Source: Nematostella vectensis
Taxonomy: Eukaryota; Cnidaria; Anthozoa; Actiniaria; Edwardsiidae
Length of the DNA stretch: 64,000 nt
Assembly: GCF_932526225.1 (NCBI RefSeq)
Contig: NC_064037.1
Location: forward strand, 14,335,703 to 14,399,702
Direction: 5' to 3'
Part shown: positions 1-12,020 of the stretch, piece by piece
How positions within the stretch are numbered: position 1 is the stretch's first letter
How the letters are laid out: the number at the start of each line of letters is the position of its first letter
Notes under the pieces: generated by a model
Told to the model about the DNA's origin: nothing
What the model saw: only the letters and a program-made list of their open reading frames with translations
Database searches by the model: none
Translations under genes and position numbers: made by a program

Positions 1-314
1 TGACAAAGACAACCATGAATCATTAACAAGTTAAAATTAAATGTTGTTGGTGGGGATCCGAACTAGGGTCAACTGTTTGGAAGGCAGCTATGCTAACCAC
101 TGTACCACCAACGCTTCACTGATTACCATACTCTTGCATTTAATTGACAATGACAACCATGATTCATTGACAAGTAAAAATGAAATTGCGTTGGCCGGGA
201 ATTGAACCCGGGTCAACTGCTTGGAAGGGAGCTATGCTAACCACTATACCACCAACGCTTCACTTGTTCCAATCATCTTGAAATTTAAATGACAATGACA
301 ACTAAAACTCATTG

Positions 315-324
315 AAAAGAAAAA
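315..324 (-). terminator. Pol III oligo-T terminator (reference unit)
   Basis: On the transcribed (minus) strand the gene is followed, 7 nt after the discriminator, by T5-C-T4. Equivalent T4-T5 runs follow most units, but not those preceded on the plus strand by 'agtgaaattgaaatt'. Confidence 0.88.
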
Positions 325-342
325 GGGAATTTGCGTTGGCCG

Positions 343-353
343 GGAATCGAACC
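343..353 (-). promoter_or_regulatory. Pol III B box (reference unit)
   Basis: Minus strand reads GGTTCGATTCC, the TFIIIC-binding B box. It recurs about every 144 bp. Type D units have AGTTCGAATCC, and most TTC-anticodon units have GGTTCTATTCC. Confidence 0.92.
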
Positions 354-385
354 CGGGTCAACTGCTTGGAAGGCAGCTATGCTAA

Positions 386-396
386 CCACTATACCA
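386..396 (-). promoter_or_regulatory. Pol III A box (reference unit)
   Basis: Minus strand reads TGGTATAGTGG, matching the TRGYNNARNGG consensus at tRNA positions 8-18. Type B units usually carry TGGTATATTGG here, which changes the conserved purine. Confidence 0.9.
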
Positions 397-764
397 CCAA
401 CGCTTTACTTGTTGCAATCATCTTGAATATAATTGACAAAGAAAACTATGAATCATAGACAAGTAAAAATGAAATTGCTTTAGCCGGGAATCGAACCCGG
501 GTCAACTGCTTGGAAGGCAGCTATGCTAACCAATATACCACCAACGCTTCACTGGTTGCAATAATCTTGAAATTAATTGAAAAAGACAACCATGAATCCT
601 TAACAAGTAAAATTTAAATTTTGTTGGTCGGGATTCGAACCAGGGTTAACTGCTTGGAAGGCAGCTATGCTAACCACTGAACCACCAACGCTTTACTTGT
701 TCCAATCATCTTGAAATTTAAATGACAATGACAACTAAAACTCATTGAAAAGAAAAAGGGAATT

Positions 765-836
765 TGCGTTGGCCGGGAATCGAACACGGGTCAACTGCTT
801 GAAAGGCAGCTATGCTAACCACTATACCACCAACGC
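765..836 (-). tRNA. Gly-body tRNA, anticodon TTC
   Basis: TTC anticodon plus one T-stem change ('cgaacacggg'). The same combination occurs at 6509 and 30324. Confidence 0.72.
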
Positions 837-1341
837 TTCACTTGTTGCAATCATCTTGAATATAATTGACAAAGAAAACTATGAATCATAGACAAGTAAA
901 AATGAAATTGCTTTAGCCGGGAATCGAACCCGTGTCAACTGCTTGGATGGCAGCTATGCTACCCAATATACCACCAAAGCTTCACTGGTTGCAATAATCT
1001 TGAAATTAATTGACAAAGACAACCATGAATCATTAACAAGTTAAAATTAAATGTTGTTGGTGGGGATCCGAACTAGGGTCAACTGTTTGGAAGGCAGCTA
1101 TGCTAACCACTGTACCACCAACGCTTCACTGATTACCATACTCTTGCATTTAATTGACAATGACAACCATGATTCATTGACAAGTAAAAATGAAATTGCG
1201 TTGGCCGGGAATTGAACCCGGGTCAACTGCTTGGAAGGGAGCTATGCTAACCACTATACCACCAACGCTTCACTTGTTCCAATCATCTTGAAATTTAAAT
1301 GACAATGACAACTAAAACTCATTGAAAAGAAAAAGGGAATT

Positions 1342-1413
1342 TGCGTTGGCCGGGAATCGAACCCGGGTCAACTGCTTGGAAGGCAGCTATGCTAACCACT
1401 ATACCACCAACGC
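1342..1413 (-). tRNA. tRNA-Gly(UCC), exact consensus
   Basis: Identical to the copy at 332-403, with the same T5 terminator spacer. It is the 1010-bp-shifted duplicate of that gene. Confidence 0.95.
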
Positions 1414-1773
1414 TTCACTTGTTGCAATCATCTTGAATATAATTGACAAAGAAAACTATGAATCATAGACAAGTAAAAATGAAATTGCTTTAGCCGGGAA
1501 TCGAACCCGGGTCAACTGCTTGGAAGGCAGCTATGCTAACCAATATACCACCAACGCTTCACTGGTTGCAATAATCTTGAAATTAATTGAAAAAGACAAC
1601 CATGAATCCTTAACAAGTAAAATTTAAATTTTGTTGGTCGGGATTCGAACCAGGGTTAACTGCTTGGAAGGCAGCTATGCTAACCACTGAACCACCAACG
1701 CTTTATTTCTTACCATACTCTTGCATTTAATTGACAATGACAACCATGATTCATTGACAAGTAAAGTTGAAAT

Positions 1774-1845
1774 TGCGTTTGCCGGGAATCGAACCCGGGT
1801 CAACTGCTTGTAAGGCAGCTATGCTAACCACTATACCACCAACGC
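1774..1845 (-). tRNA. Gly-body tRNA, anticodon TAC
   Basis: Loop CUUACAA; UAC reads GUA (Val). Acceptor/T-stem junction 'gcgtttgcc'. Confidence 0.62.
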
Positions 1846-2777
1846 TTCAATTGTTCCAATCATCTTGAAATTAAATGACAATGACAACTAAAACTCATTG
1901 AAAAGAAAAAGGGAATTTGCGTTGGCCAGGAATAGAACCCGGGTCAACTGCTTGGAAGGCAGCTATGCTAACCACTATACCACCAACGCTTCACTTGTTG
2001 CAATCATCTTGAATATAATTGACAAAGAAAACTATGAATCATAGACAAGTAAAAATGAAATTGCTTTAGCCGGGAATCGAACCCGGGTCAACTGATTGGA
2101 AGGCAGCTATGCTAACCAATATACCACCAACGCTTCACTGGTCGCAATAATCTTGAAATTAATTGACAAAGACAACCATGAATCCTTAACAAGTAAAAAT
2201 TAAATTTTGTTGGACGGGATTCGAACCAGGGTTAACTGCTTGGAAGGCAGCTATGCTAACCACTGTACCACCAACGCTTCATTTCTTACCATACTCTTGC
2301 ATTTAATTGACAATGACAACCATGATTCATTGACATGTAAAATTGAACTTGCGTTGGCAGGGAATCGAACCCGGGTCAACTGCTTGGAAGGCAGGTATGC
2401 TAACCACTATACCAGCAACGCTTCATTTGTTCCAATAATTTTGAAGTTAATTGACAAAGACAACCATGAATCATAGACAAGTAAAAATGAAATTGCTTTA
2501 GCCGGGAATCGAACCCGGGTCAAATGCTTGGAAGGCAGCTATGCTAACCAATATACCACCAACGCTTCACTGGTTGCAATAATCTTGAAATTAATTGACA
2601 AAGACAACCATGAATCATTAACAGGTAAAAATTAAATTTTGTTGGTCGGGAATCAAACCCGGGTCAACTGCTTGGAAGGCAGGTTGCTAACCACTGTACC
2701 ACCAACGCTTCACTTCTTATACTCTTGCATTTAATTGAAAATGACAACCATGATTCATTGACAAGTGAAATTGAAAT

Positions 2778-2849
2778 TGCGTTGGCCGGGAATCGAACCC
2801 GGGTCAACTGCTTGGAAGGCAGCTATGCTAACCACTATACCACCAACGC
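2778..2849 (-). tRNA. tRNA-Gly(UCC), exact consensus
   Basis: Consensus body. The spacer is of the terminator-poor kind: the first T4 on the transcribed strand is at about 2738-2741, 37 nt past the gene. Confidence 0.93.
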
Positions 2850-2921
2850 TTTACTTGTTCCAATCATCTTGAAATTAAATGACAATGACAACTAAAACTC
2901 ATTGAAAAGAAAAAGGGAATT

Positions 2922-2993
2922 TGCGTTGGCCGGGAATCGAACCCGGGTCAACTGCTTGGGAAGCAGCTATGCTAACCACTATACCACCAACGC
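2922..2993 (-). tRNA. tRNA-Gly(CCC), exact body
   Basis: Anticodon arm GCUGC-UUCCCAA-GCAGU gives anticodon CCC with U33 kept, so it would read GGG. The rest of the tRNA equals the UCC consensus. The switch arises from two base changes in the loop (C32U, U34C). GlyRS needs C35 and C36, and both are present, so glycylation is expected. Confidence 0.9.
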
Positions 2994-4216
2994 TTCACTA
3001 GTTGCAATCATCTTGAATATAATTGAGAAAGAAAACTAAGAATCATAGAAAAGTAAAAATGAAATTGCTTTAGCCGGGAATCGAACCCGGGTCAACTGCT
3101 TGGAAGGCAGCTATGCTTACCACTATACCACCAACGCTTCACTTGTTTCAATAATCTTGAAATAAATTTACGATAACAACTAAAACACATTAAAAAGTAA
3201 AAGTGAATATGTGTTGGCAGGGAATCGAACCCGGGTCAACTGCTTGGAAGGCAGCTATGCTTACTACTATACCAGCAACGCTTCACTTGTTCCAATCATC
3301 TTGAAATGAAATGACAATGACAACTAAAACTCATTGAAAAGAAAAAGGGAATTTGCGTTTGCCGGGAATCGAACCCGGGTGAACTGCTTGGAAGGCAGCT
3401 ATGCTAACCAATATACCACCAACGCTTCACTGGTTGCAATAATCTTGAAATTAATTGACAAAGACAACCATGAATCCTTAACAAGTAAAAATTAAATTTT
3501 GTTGGTCGGGATTCGAACCAGGGTTAACTGCTTGGAAGGCAGCTATGCTAACCACTGTACCACCAACGCTTCATTTCTTACCATACTCTTGCAATTAATT
3601 GACAATGACAACCATGAATCATAGACAAGTAAAAATGAAATTGCTTTAGCCGGGAATCGAACCCGGGTCAACTGCTTGGAAGGCAGCTATGCTTACCACT
3701 ATACCAGCAACGCTTCACTTGTTCCAATCATCTTGAAATGAAATGACAATGACAACTAAAACTCATTGAAAAGAAAAAGGGAATTTGCGTTGGCCGGGAA
3801 TCGAACCCGAATGAACTGCTTGGAAGGCAGCTATGCTTACCACTATACCACCAACGCTTCACTTGTTCGAATCATCTTGAAATTAATTGACAAAGAAAAC
3901 TATGAATCATTAACAGGTAAAAATTAAATTTTGTTGGTCGGGAATCGAACCCGGGTCAACTGCTTGGAAGGCAGCTTGCTAATCACTGTACCACCAACGC
4001 TTCACTGATTACCATACTCTTGCATTTAATTGAAAATGACAACCATGATTCATTGACAAGTGAAATTGAAATTGCGTTGGCCGGGAATAGAACCCGGGCC
4101 AACTGCTTGGAAGGCAGCTATGCTAACCACTATACCACCAACGCTTCACTTGTTCCAATCATCTTGAAATTAAATGACAATGACAACTAAAACTCATTGA
4201 AAAGAAAAAGGGAATT

Positions 4217-4288
4217 TGCGTTGGCCGGGAATCAAACCCGGGTCAACTGCTTGGGAAGCAGCTATGCTTACCACTATACCACCAACGC
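4217..4288 (-). tRNA. tRNA-Gly(CCC), minor variants
   Basis: CCC loop as at 2922. T loop changed (plus 'aatcaaaccc') and D loop with 'atgcttacc'. Confidence 0.8.
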
Positions 4289-5217
4289 TTCACTAGTTGC
4301 AATAATCTTGAATATAATTGACAAAGAAAACTATGAATCATAGACAAGTAAAAATGAAATTGCTTTAGCCGGGAATCGAACCCGGGTCAACTGCTTGGAA
4401 GGGAGCTATGCTTACCACTATACCACCATCGCTTAACTTGTTCCAATCATCTTGAAATTAATTGACAACTAAAACTCATTAAAAAGTAAAAGGGAATTTG
4501 CGTTGGCCGGGAATCGAACCCGGGTCAACTGCTTGGAAGGCAGCTATGCTTACCACTATACCACCAACGCTTCACTTGTTTCAATAATCTTGAAATAAAT
4601 TTACGATGACAACTAAAACACATTAAAAAGTAAAAGTGAATATGTGTTGGCAGGGAATCGAACCCGGGTCAACTGCTTGGAAGGCAGCTATGCTTACCAC
4701 TATACCAGCAACGCTTCACTTGTTCCAATCATCTTGAAATGAAATGACAATGACAACTAAAACTCGTTGAAAAGAAAAAGGGAATTTGCGTTGGCCGGGA
4801 ATCGAACCCAGGTGAACTGCTTGGAAGGCAGCTATGCTTACCACTATACCACCAACGCTTCACTTGTTCGAATCATCTTGAAATTAATTGACAAAGAAAA
4901 CTATGAATCATTAACAGGTAAAAATTAAATTTTGTTGGTCGGGAATCGAACCCGGGTCAACTGCTTGGAAGGCAGCTTGCTAATCACTGTACCACCAACG
5001 CTTCACTGATTACCATACTCTTGCATTTAATTGAAAATGACAACCATGATTCATTGACAAGTGAAATTGAAATTGCGTTGGCCGGGAATAGAACCCGGGC
5101 CAACTGCTTGGAAGGCAGCTATGCTAACCACTATACCACCAACGCTTCACTTGTTCCAATCATCTTGAAATTAAATGACAATGACAACTAAAACTCATTG
5201 AAAAGAAAAAGGGAATT

Positions 5218-5289
5218 TGCGTTGGCCGGGAATCGAACCCGGGTCAACTGCTTGGGAAGCAGCTATGCTTACCACTATACCACCAACGC
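5218..5289 (-). tRNA. tRNA-Gly(CCC)
   Basis: 1001-bp duplicate of 4217-4288, but with the intact T loop. First member of a CCC...TTC cassette. Confidence 0.87.
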
Positions 5290-5787
5290 TTCAATAGTTG
5301 CAATAATCTTGAATATAATTGACAAAGAAAACTATGAATCATAGACAAGTAAAAATCAAATTGCTTTAACCGGGAATCGAACCCGGGTCAACTGCTTGGA
5401 AGGCAGCTATGCTTACCACTATACCACCAACGCTTCACTTGTTCCAATCATCTTGAAATTAATTGACAACTAAAACTCATTAAAAAGTAAAAGGGAATTT
5501 GCGTTGGCCGGGAATCGAACCCGGGTCAACTGCTTGGAAGGCAGCTATGCTTACCACTATACCACCAACGCTTCACTTGTTTCAATAATCTTGAAATAAA
5601 TTTACGATGACAACTAAAACACATTAAAAAGTAAAAGGGAATATGTGTTGGCAGGGAATCGAACCCGGGTCAACTGCTTGGAAGGCAGCTATGCTAACCA
5701 GTATACCACCAACGCTTCACTTGTTGCAATAATCTTGAAATTAATTGAAAATGACAGCCATGAATCCTTGACAAGTAAAAAGGAATT

Positions 5788-5859
5788 TGCGTTGGCCGGG
5801 AATAGAACCCGGGTCAACTGCTTGAAAGGCAGCTATGCTAACCACTATACCACCAACGC
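5788..5859 (-). tRNA. Gly-body tRNA, anticodon TTC, B-box variant
   Basis: T loop UUCUAUU from plus 'aatagaaccc' (G57U), which departs from the B-box consensus. T5 terminator. Cassette member. Confidence 0.68.
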
Positions 5860-5931
5860 TTCACTTGTTGCAATAATCTTGAAATTAATTGAAAATGACA
5901 GCCATGAATCCTTGACAAGTAAAAAGGAATT

Positions 5932-6003
5932 TGCGTTGGCCGGGAATCGAACCCGGGTCAACTGCTTGGAAGGCAGCTATGCTAACCACTATACCACCAA
6001 CGC
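5932..6003 (-). tRNA. tRNA-Gly(UCC), exact consensus
   Basis: Consensus body; T5 terminator in the 'gtaaaaaggaattt' spacer. It follows a TTC-anticodon gene in the recurring cassette. Confidence 0.95.
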
Positions 6004-6508
6004 TTCACTTGTTGCAATCATTTTGAATATAATTGACAAAGAAAACTATGAATCATAGACAAGTAAAAATGAAATTGCTTTAGCCGGGAATCGAACCCGG
6101 GTCAACTGCTTGGAAGGCAGCTATGCTAACCACTATACCACCAACGCTTCACTTGTTGCAATAATCTTGAAATTAATTGACAAAGACAACCATGAATCAT
6201 TAACAAGTTAAAATTAAATGTTGTTGGTGGGGATTCGAACTAGGGTCAACTGCTTGGAAGGCAGCTATGCTAACCACTGTACAACCAACGCTTCACTGAT
6301 TACCATCCTCTTGCATTTAATTTACAATGACAACCATGACTCATTGACAAGTAAAAATGAAATTGCGTTGGCCGGGAATTGAACCCGGGTCAACTGCTTG
6401 GAAGGCAGCTATGCTAGCCACTATACCACCAACGCTTCACTTGTTCCAATCATCTTGAAATTTAAATGACAATGACAACTAAAACTCATTGAAAAGAAAA
6501 AGGGAATT

Positions 6509-6580
6509 TGCGTTGGCCGGGAATCGAACACGGGTCAACTGCTTGAAAGGCAGCTATGCTAACCACTATACCACCAACGC
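6509..6580 (-). tRNA. Gly-body tRNA, anticodon TTC
   Basis: Same form as 765-836. Confidence 0.72.
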
Positions 6581-7805
6581 TTCACTTGTTGCAATCATCT
6601 TGAATATAATTGACAAAGAAAACTATGAATCATAGACAAGTAAAAATGAAATTGCTTTAGCCGGGAATCGAACCCGTGTCAACTGCTTGGATGGCAGCTA
6701 TGCTACCCAATATACCACCAAAGCTTCACTGGTTGCAATAATCTTGAAATTAATTGACAAAGACAACCATGAATCATTAACAAGTTAAAATTAAATGTTG
6801 TTGGTGGGGATCCGAACTAGGGTCAACTGTTTGGAAGGCAGCTATGCTAACCACTGTACCACCAACGCTTCACTGATTACCATACTCTTGCATTTAATTT
6901 ACAATGACAACCATGACTAATTGACAAGTAAAAATGAAATTGCGTTGGCCGGGAATTGAACCCGGGTCAACTGCTTGGAAGGCAGCTATGATAACCACTA
7001 TACCACCAAAGCTTCACTTGTTCCAATCACCTTGAATATAATTGACAAAGAAAACTATGAATCATAGACAAGTAAAAATGAAATTGCTTTAGCCGGGAAT
7101 CGAACCCGGGTCAACTGCTTGGATGGCAGTTATGCTACTAAATATACCACCAACGCTTCACTGGTTGCAATAATCTTGAAATTAATTGACAAAGACAACC
7201 ATGAATCATTAACAAGTTAAAATTAAATGTTGTTGGTGGGGATTCGAACTAGGGTCAACTGCTTGGAAGGCACCTATGCTAACCACTGTACCACCAACGC
7301 TTCACTGATTACCATACTCTTGCATATAATTTACAATGACAACCATGACTAATTGACAAGTAAAAATGAAATTGCGTTGGCCGGGAATAGAACCCGGGTC
7401 AACTGTTTGGAAGGCAGCTATGCTAACAACTATACCACCAACGCTTCACTTGTTCCAATCATCTTGAAATTTAAATGACAATGACAACTAAAACTCATTG
7501 AAAAGAAAAAGGGAATTTGCGTTGGCCGGGAATCGACCCCGGGTCAACTGCTTGGAAGGCAGCTATGCTAACCACTATACCACCAACGCTTCACTTGTTG
7601 CAATCATCTTGAATATAATTGACAAAGAAAACTTTGAATCATAGACAAGTAAAAATGAAATTGCTTTAGCCGGGAATCGAACCCGGGTCAACTGCTTGGA
7701 AGGCAGCTATGCTAACCACTATACCACCAACGCTTCACTTGTTGCAATAATCTTGAAATTAATTGACAAAGACAACCATGAATCATTAACAAGTAAAAAT
7801 TAAAT

Positions 7806-7877
7806 TTTGTTGGTCGGGATTCGAACTAGGGTCAACTGCTTTGAAGGCAGCTATGCTAACCACTTTACCACCAATGC
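7806..7877 (-). pseudogene. type C unit, anticodon TCA
   Basis: Loop CUUCAAA; UCA would read UGA. The acceptor end CCAACAA leaves pairs 1:72 and 2:71 unformed. Confidence 0.62.
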
Positions 7878-8094
7878 TTCATTTCTTACCATAATCTTGC
7901 ATTTAATTGACAATGACAACCATGATTCATTGACAAGTAAAATTGAAATTGCCTTGGCCGGGAATCAAACCCGGGTCAACTGCTTGGAAGGCAGCTATGC
8001 TAAACACTTTACCACCAACGCTTCAATTGTTCCAATCATTTTGAAATTTAAATGACAATGACAACTAAAACTCATTGAAAAGAAAAAGGGAATT

Positions 8095-8166
8095 TGCGTT
8101 GGCCGGGAATCGAACCCGGGTCAACTGCTTGGAAGGCAGCTATGCTAACCACTATACCACCAACGC
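8095..8166 (-). tRNA. tRNA-Gly(UCC), exact consensus
   Basis: Consensus body with T5 terminator. Its partner 577 bp downstream is 8672-8743. Confidence 0.95.
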
Positions 8167-8671
8167 TTCACTTGTTGCAATCATCTTGAATATAATTGAC
8201 AAAGAAAACTTTGAATCATAGACAAGTAAAAATGAAATTGCTTTAGCCGGGAATCGAACCCGGGTCAACTGCTTGGAAGGCAGCTATGCTAACCAATATA
8301 CCACCAACGCTTCACTGGTTGCAATAATCTTGAAATTAATTGACAAAGACAACCATGAATCCTTAACAAGTAAAATTTAAATTTTGTTGGTCGGGAATCG
8401 AACCAGGGTTAACTGCTTGGAAGGCAGCTATGCTAACCATTGTACCACCAACGCTTCATTTCTTACCATACTCTTGCATTTAATTGACAATGACAACCAT
8501 GATTCATTGACAAGTAAAATTGAAATTGCCTTGGCCGGGAATCGAACCCGGGTCAACTGCTTGGAAGGCAGCTATGCTAAACACTTTACCACCAACGCTT
8601 CAATTGTTCCAATCATCTTGAAATTTAAATGACAATGACAACTAAAACTCATTGAAAAGAAAAAGGGAATT

Positions 8672-8743
8672 TGCGTTGGCCGGGAATCGAACCCGGGTCA
8701 ACTGCTTGGAAGGCAGCTATGCTAACCACTATACCACCAACGC
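8672..8743 (-). tRNA. tRNA-Gly(UCC), exact consensus
   Basis: Consensus body with T5 terminator; duplicate of 8095-8166. Confidence 0.95.
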
Positions 8744-9534
8744 TTTACTTGTTGCAATCATCTTGAATATAATTGACAATGAAAACTTTGAATCATAGAC
8801 AAGTAAAAATGAAATTGCTTTAGCCGGGAATCGAACCCGGGTCAACTGCTTGGAAGGCAGCTATGCTAACCAATATACCACCAACGCTTCACTGGTTGCA
8901 ATAATCTTGAAATTAATTGACAAAGACAACCATGAATCCTTAACAAGTAAAATTTAAATTTTGTTGGTCGGGAATCGAACCAGGGTTAACTGCTTGGAAG
9001 GCAGCTATGCTAACCATTGTACCACCAACGCTTCATTTCTTACCATACTCTTGCATTTAATTGACAATGACAACCATGATTCATTGACATGTAAAATTGA
9101 ACTTGCGTTGGCCGGGAATCGAACCCGTGTAAACTGCTTGGAAGGCAGGTATGCTAACCACTATACCAGCAACGCTTCATTTGTTGCAACAATTTTGAAA
9201 TTAATTGACAAAGACAACCATGAATCATAGACAAGTAAAAATGAAATTGCTTTAGTCGGTTATCGAACCCGGGTAAACTGCTTGGAAGGCAGCTATGCTA
9301 ACCACTATACCACCAACTCTTCAATTGTTACAATAATTTAGAACTTAATTGACAAAGACAAACATGAATCATTAACAAGTTAAAATTAAATGTTGTTGGT
9401 GGGGAATCGAACCCGGGTCAACTGCTTGGAAGGCAGCTTGCTAATCACTGTACCACCAACGCTTCACTGATTACCATACTCTTGCATTTAATTGAAAATG
9501 ACAACCATGATTCATTGACAAGTGAAATTGAAAT

Positions 9535-9606
9535 TGCGTTGGCCGGGAATCGAACCCGGGTCAACTGCTTGGAAGGCAGCTATGCTAACCACTATACCAC
9601 CAACGC
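9535..9606 (-). tRNA. tRNA-Gly(UCC), exact consensus
   Basis: Consensus body in a terminator-poor spacer. The neighbour on the right is a CCC gene. Confidence 0.93.
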
Positions 9607-9677
9607 TTCACTTGTTCCAATCATCTTGAAATTAAATGACAATGACAACTAAAACTCATTGAAAAAAAAAGGGAATT

Positions 9678-9749
9678 TGCGTTGGCCGGGAATCGAACCC
9701 GGGTAAACTGCTTGGGAAGCAGCTATGCTAACCACTATACCACCAACGC
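9678..9749 (-). tRNA. tRNA-Gly(CCC)
   Basis: Differs from the CCC consensus by 'gggtaaac' at the variable-loop side. T9 run within 20 nt downstream. Confidence 0.86.
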
Positions 9750-10103
9750 TTCACTAGTTGCAATAATCTTGAATATAATTGACAAAGAAAACTATGAATC
9801 ATAGACAAGTAAAAATGAAATTGCTTTAGCCGGGAATCGAACCCGGGTCAACTGCTTGGAAGGCAGCTATGCTTACCACTATACCACCAACGCTTCACTT
9901 GTTCCAATCATCTTGAAATTAATTGACAACTACAACTCATTAAAAGGTGAAAGGGAATTTGCGTTGGCCGGGAATCGAACCAGGGTCAACTGCTTGGAAG
10001 GCAGCTATGCTAACCTGTATACCACCAACGCTTCTCTTGTTGCAATAATCTTGAAATTAATTGAAAATGACAGCCATGAATCCTTGACAAGTAAAAAGGA
10101 ATT

Positions 10104-10175
10104 TGCGTTGGCCGGGAATAGAACCCGGGTCAACTGCTTGAAAGGCAGCTATGCTAACCACTATACCACCAACGC
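10104..10175 (-). tRNA. Gly-body tRNA, anticodon TTC, B-box variant
   Basis: Same form as 5788-5859. Confidence 0.68.
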
Positions 10176-10535
10176 TTCACTTGTTGCAATAATCTTGAAA
10201 TTAATTGAAAATGACAGCCATGAATCCTTGACAAGTAAAAAGGAATTTCCGTTGGCCGGGAATCAAACCCGGGTCAACTGCTTGGAAGGCAGCTATGCTA
10301 ACCACTATACCACCAACGCTTCACTTGTTGCAATCATCTTGAATATAATTGACAAAGAAAACTATGAATCATAGACAAGTAAAAATGAAATTGCTTTAGC
10401 CGGGAATCGAACCCGGGTCAACTGCTTGGAAGGCAGCTATGCAAACCAATATACAATCAACGCTTCACTGGTTGCAATAATCTTGAAATTAATTGACAAA
10501 GACAACCATGAATCATTAACAAGTTAAAATTAAAT

Positions 10536-10607
10536 GTTGTTGGTGGGGATTCGAACTAGGGTCAACTGCTTTGAAGGCAGCTATGCTAACCACTGTACCA
10601 CCAACGC
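10536..10607 (-). pseudogene. type D unit, anticodon TCA
   Basis: Type D ends and discriminator C; B box AGTTCGAATCC. Confidence 0.62.
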
Positions 10608-11256
10608 TTCACTGATTACCATACTCTTGCGTTTAATTTACAATGACAACCATGACTAATTGACAAGTAAAAATGAAATTGCGTTGGCCGGGAATTGAAC
10701 CCGGGTCAACTGCTTGGAAGGCAGCTATGCTTACCACTATACCACCAACGCTTCACTTGTTCCAATCATCTTGAAATTTAAATGACAATGACAACTAAAA
10801 CTCATTGAAAAGAAAAAGGGAATTTGCGTTGGCCGGGAATCGAACCCGGGTCAACTGCTTGGAAGGCAGCTATGCTAACCACTATACCACCGACGCTTCA
10901 CTTGTTGCAATAATCTTGAAATTAATTGAAAATGACAGCCATGAATCCTTGACAAGTAAAAAGGAATTTCCGTTGGCCGGGAATCGAACCCGGGTCAACT
11001 GCTTGGAAGGCAGTTATGCTAACCACTATACCACCAACGCTTCACTTGTTGCAATCATCTTGAATATAATTGACAAAGAAAACTATGAATCATAGACAAG
11101 TAAAAATGAAATTGCTTTAGCCGGGAATCGAACCCGGGTCAACTGCTTGGAAGGCAGCTATGCTAACCAATATACCACCAACGCTTCACTGGTTGCAATA
11201 ATCTTGAAATTAATTGACAAAGACAACCATGAATCATTAACAAGTTAAAATTAAAT

Positions 11257-11328
11257 GTTGTTGGTGGGGAATCGAACTAGGGTCAACTGCTTTGAAGGCA
11301 GCTATGCTAACCACTGTACCACCAACGC
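11257..11328 (-). pseudogene. type D unit, anticodon TCA
   Basis: As 10536, with the T loop nearer consensus ('ggggaatcgaac'). Confidence 0.62.
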
Positions 11329-11400
11329 TTCACTGATTACCATACTCTTGCATTTAATTGAAAATGACAACCATGATTCATTGACAAGTGAAATTGAAAT

Positions 11401-11472
11401 TGCGTTGGCCGGGAATCGAACCCGGGTCAACTGCTTGTAAGGCAGCTATGCTAACCACTATACCACCAACGC
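11401..11472 (-). tRNA. Gly-body tRNA, anticodon TAC, exact body
   Basis: Consensus apart from the single anticodon change C35A. Confidence 0.75.
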
Positions 11473-11688
11473 TTCAATTGTTCCAATAATTTTGAATTTA
11501 ATTGACAAAGACAACCATGAACCATTAACAAGTTAAAATTAAATGTTGTTGGTGGGAATTCGAACTAGGGTCAACTGATTGGAAGGCAGCTATGCTAACC
11601 ACTATACCACCAACGCTTCACTTGTTCCAATCATCTTGAAATTAAATGACAATGACAACTAAAACTCAATAAAAAAAAAAAGGGAATT

Positions 11689-11760
11689 TGCGTTGGCCGG
11701 GAATCGAACCCGGGTAAACTGCTTGGGAAGCAGCTATGCTAACCACTATACCACCAACGC
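11689..11760 (-). tRNA. tRNA-Gly(CCC)
   Basis: Same 'gggtaaac' variant as 9678. A long T run (about 11 nt) follows on the transcribed strand. The unit to its right is deleted. Confidence 0.86.
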
Positions 11761-12020
11761 TTCACTAGTTGCAATAATCTTGAATATAATTGACAAAGAA
11801 AACTATGAATCATAGACAAGTAAAAATGCATAAAATTAATTGACAACTACAACTCATTAAAAGGTGAAAGGGAATTTGCGTTGGCCGGGAATCGAACCAG
11901 GGTCAACTGCTTGGAAGGCAGCTATGCTAACCAGTATACCACCAACGCTTCACTTGTTGCAATAATCTTGAAATTAATTGAAAATGACAGCCATGAATCC
12001 TTGACAAGTAAAAAGGAATT

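Larger units (their letters stand above)
332..403 (-). tRNA. tRNA-Gly(UCC), exact consensus
   Basis: This is a nuclear glycine tRNA reading GGA codons (GGG by wobble), and it serves as the reference copy here. All four stems pair: acceptor 7/7, anticodon stem GCUGC/GCAGU with one G-U pair, T stem CCGGG/CCCGG, and loop CUUCCAA with U33 and anticodon UCC. The A box is at 386-396 and the B box at 343-353. Discriminator A73 is at 332, the base expected for eukaryotic tRNA-Gly. There is no intron, and CCA is not encoded, as is normal in eukaryotes. An oligo-T terminator follows within 8 nt. Confidence 0.95.
1..2922 (-). repeat. tRNA-Gly array, block 1 (20 units)
   Basis: Each unit is a minus-strand tRNA-like gene. 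The anchors below give the plus-strand position of the complement of base 72; the gene spans anchor-1 (discriminator) to anchor+70. Anchors: 44, 188, 333, 477, 621, 766, 910, 1054, 1198, 1343, 1487, 1631, 1775, 1919, 2063, 2207, 2351, 2495, 2639, 2779. The first five units (about 1-710) recur 1010 bp further on (anchors 1054-1631) almost unchanged, including a shared GGATCC in the type D unit. Units 477, 910, 1487, 2063 and 2495 are type B (acceptor 3' strand CTAAAGC). Units 44 and 1054 are type D; 621, 1631, 2207 and 2639 are type C; 2351 is type G. Unit 2639 has a shortened D loop. Confidence 0.95.
2922..6203 (-). repeat. tRNA-Gly array, block 2 (23 units, 1001-bp duplication)
   Basis: Anchors: 2923, 3067, 3211, 3355, 3499, 3643, 3787, 3931, 4074, 4218, 4362, 4500, 4644, 4788, 4932, 5075, 5219, 5363, 5501, 5645, 5789, 5933, 6077. 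About 3650-4690 is repeated at about 4651-5690 (7 units, period 1001 bp), including the rare acceptor-proximal 'ccagcaacgc' form and the 'gcagcttgctaat' D-loop deletion. The order CCC - B - consensus-like - E - TTC - consensus - B (5219-6077) is a cassette that recurs elsewhere in the array. Units after 'attgacaactaaaactcatt' spacers are 138 bp apart instead of 144. Confidence 0.95.
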
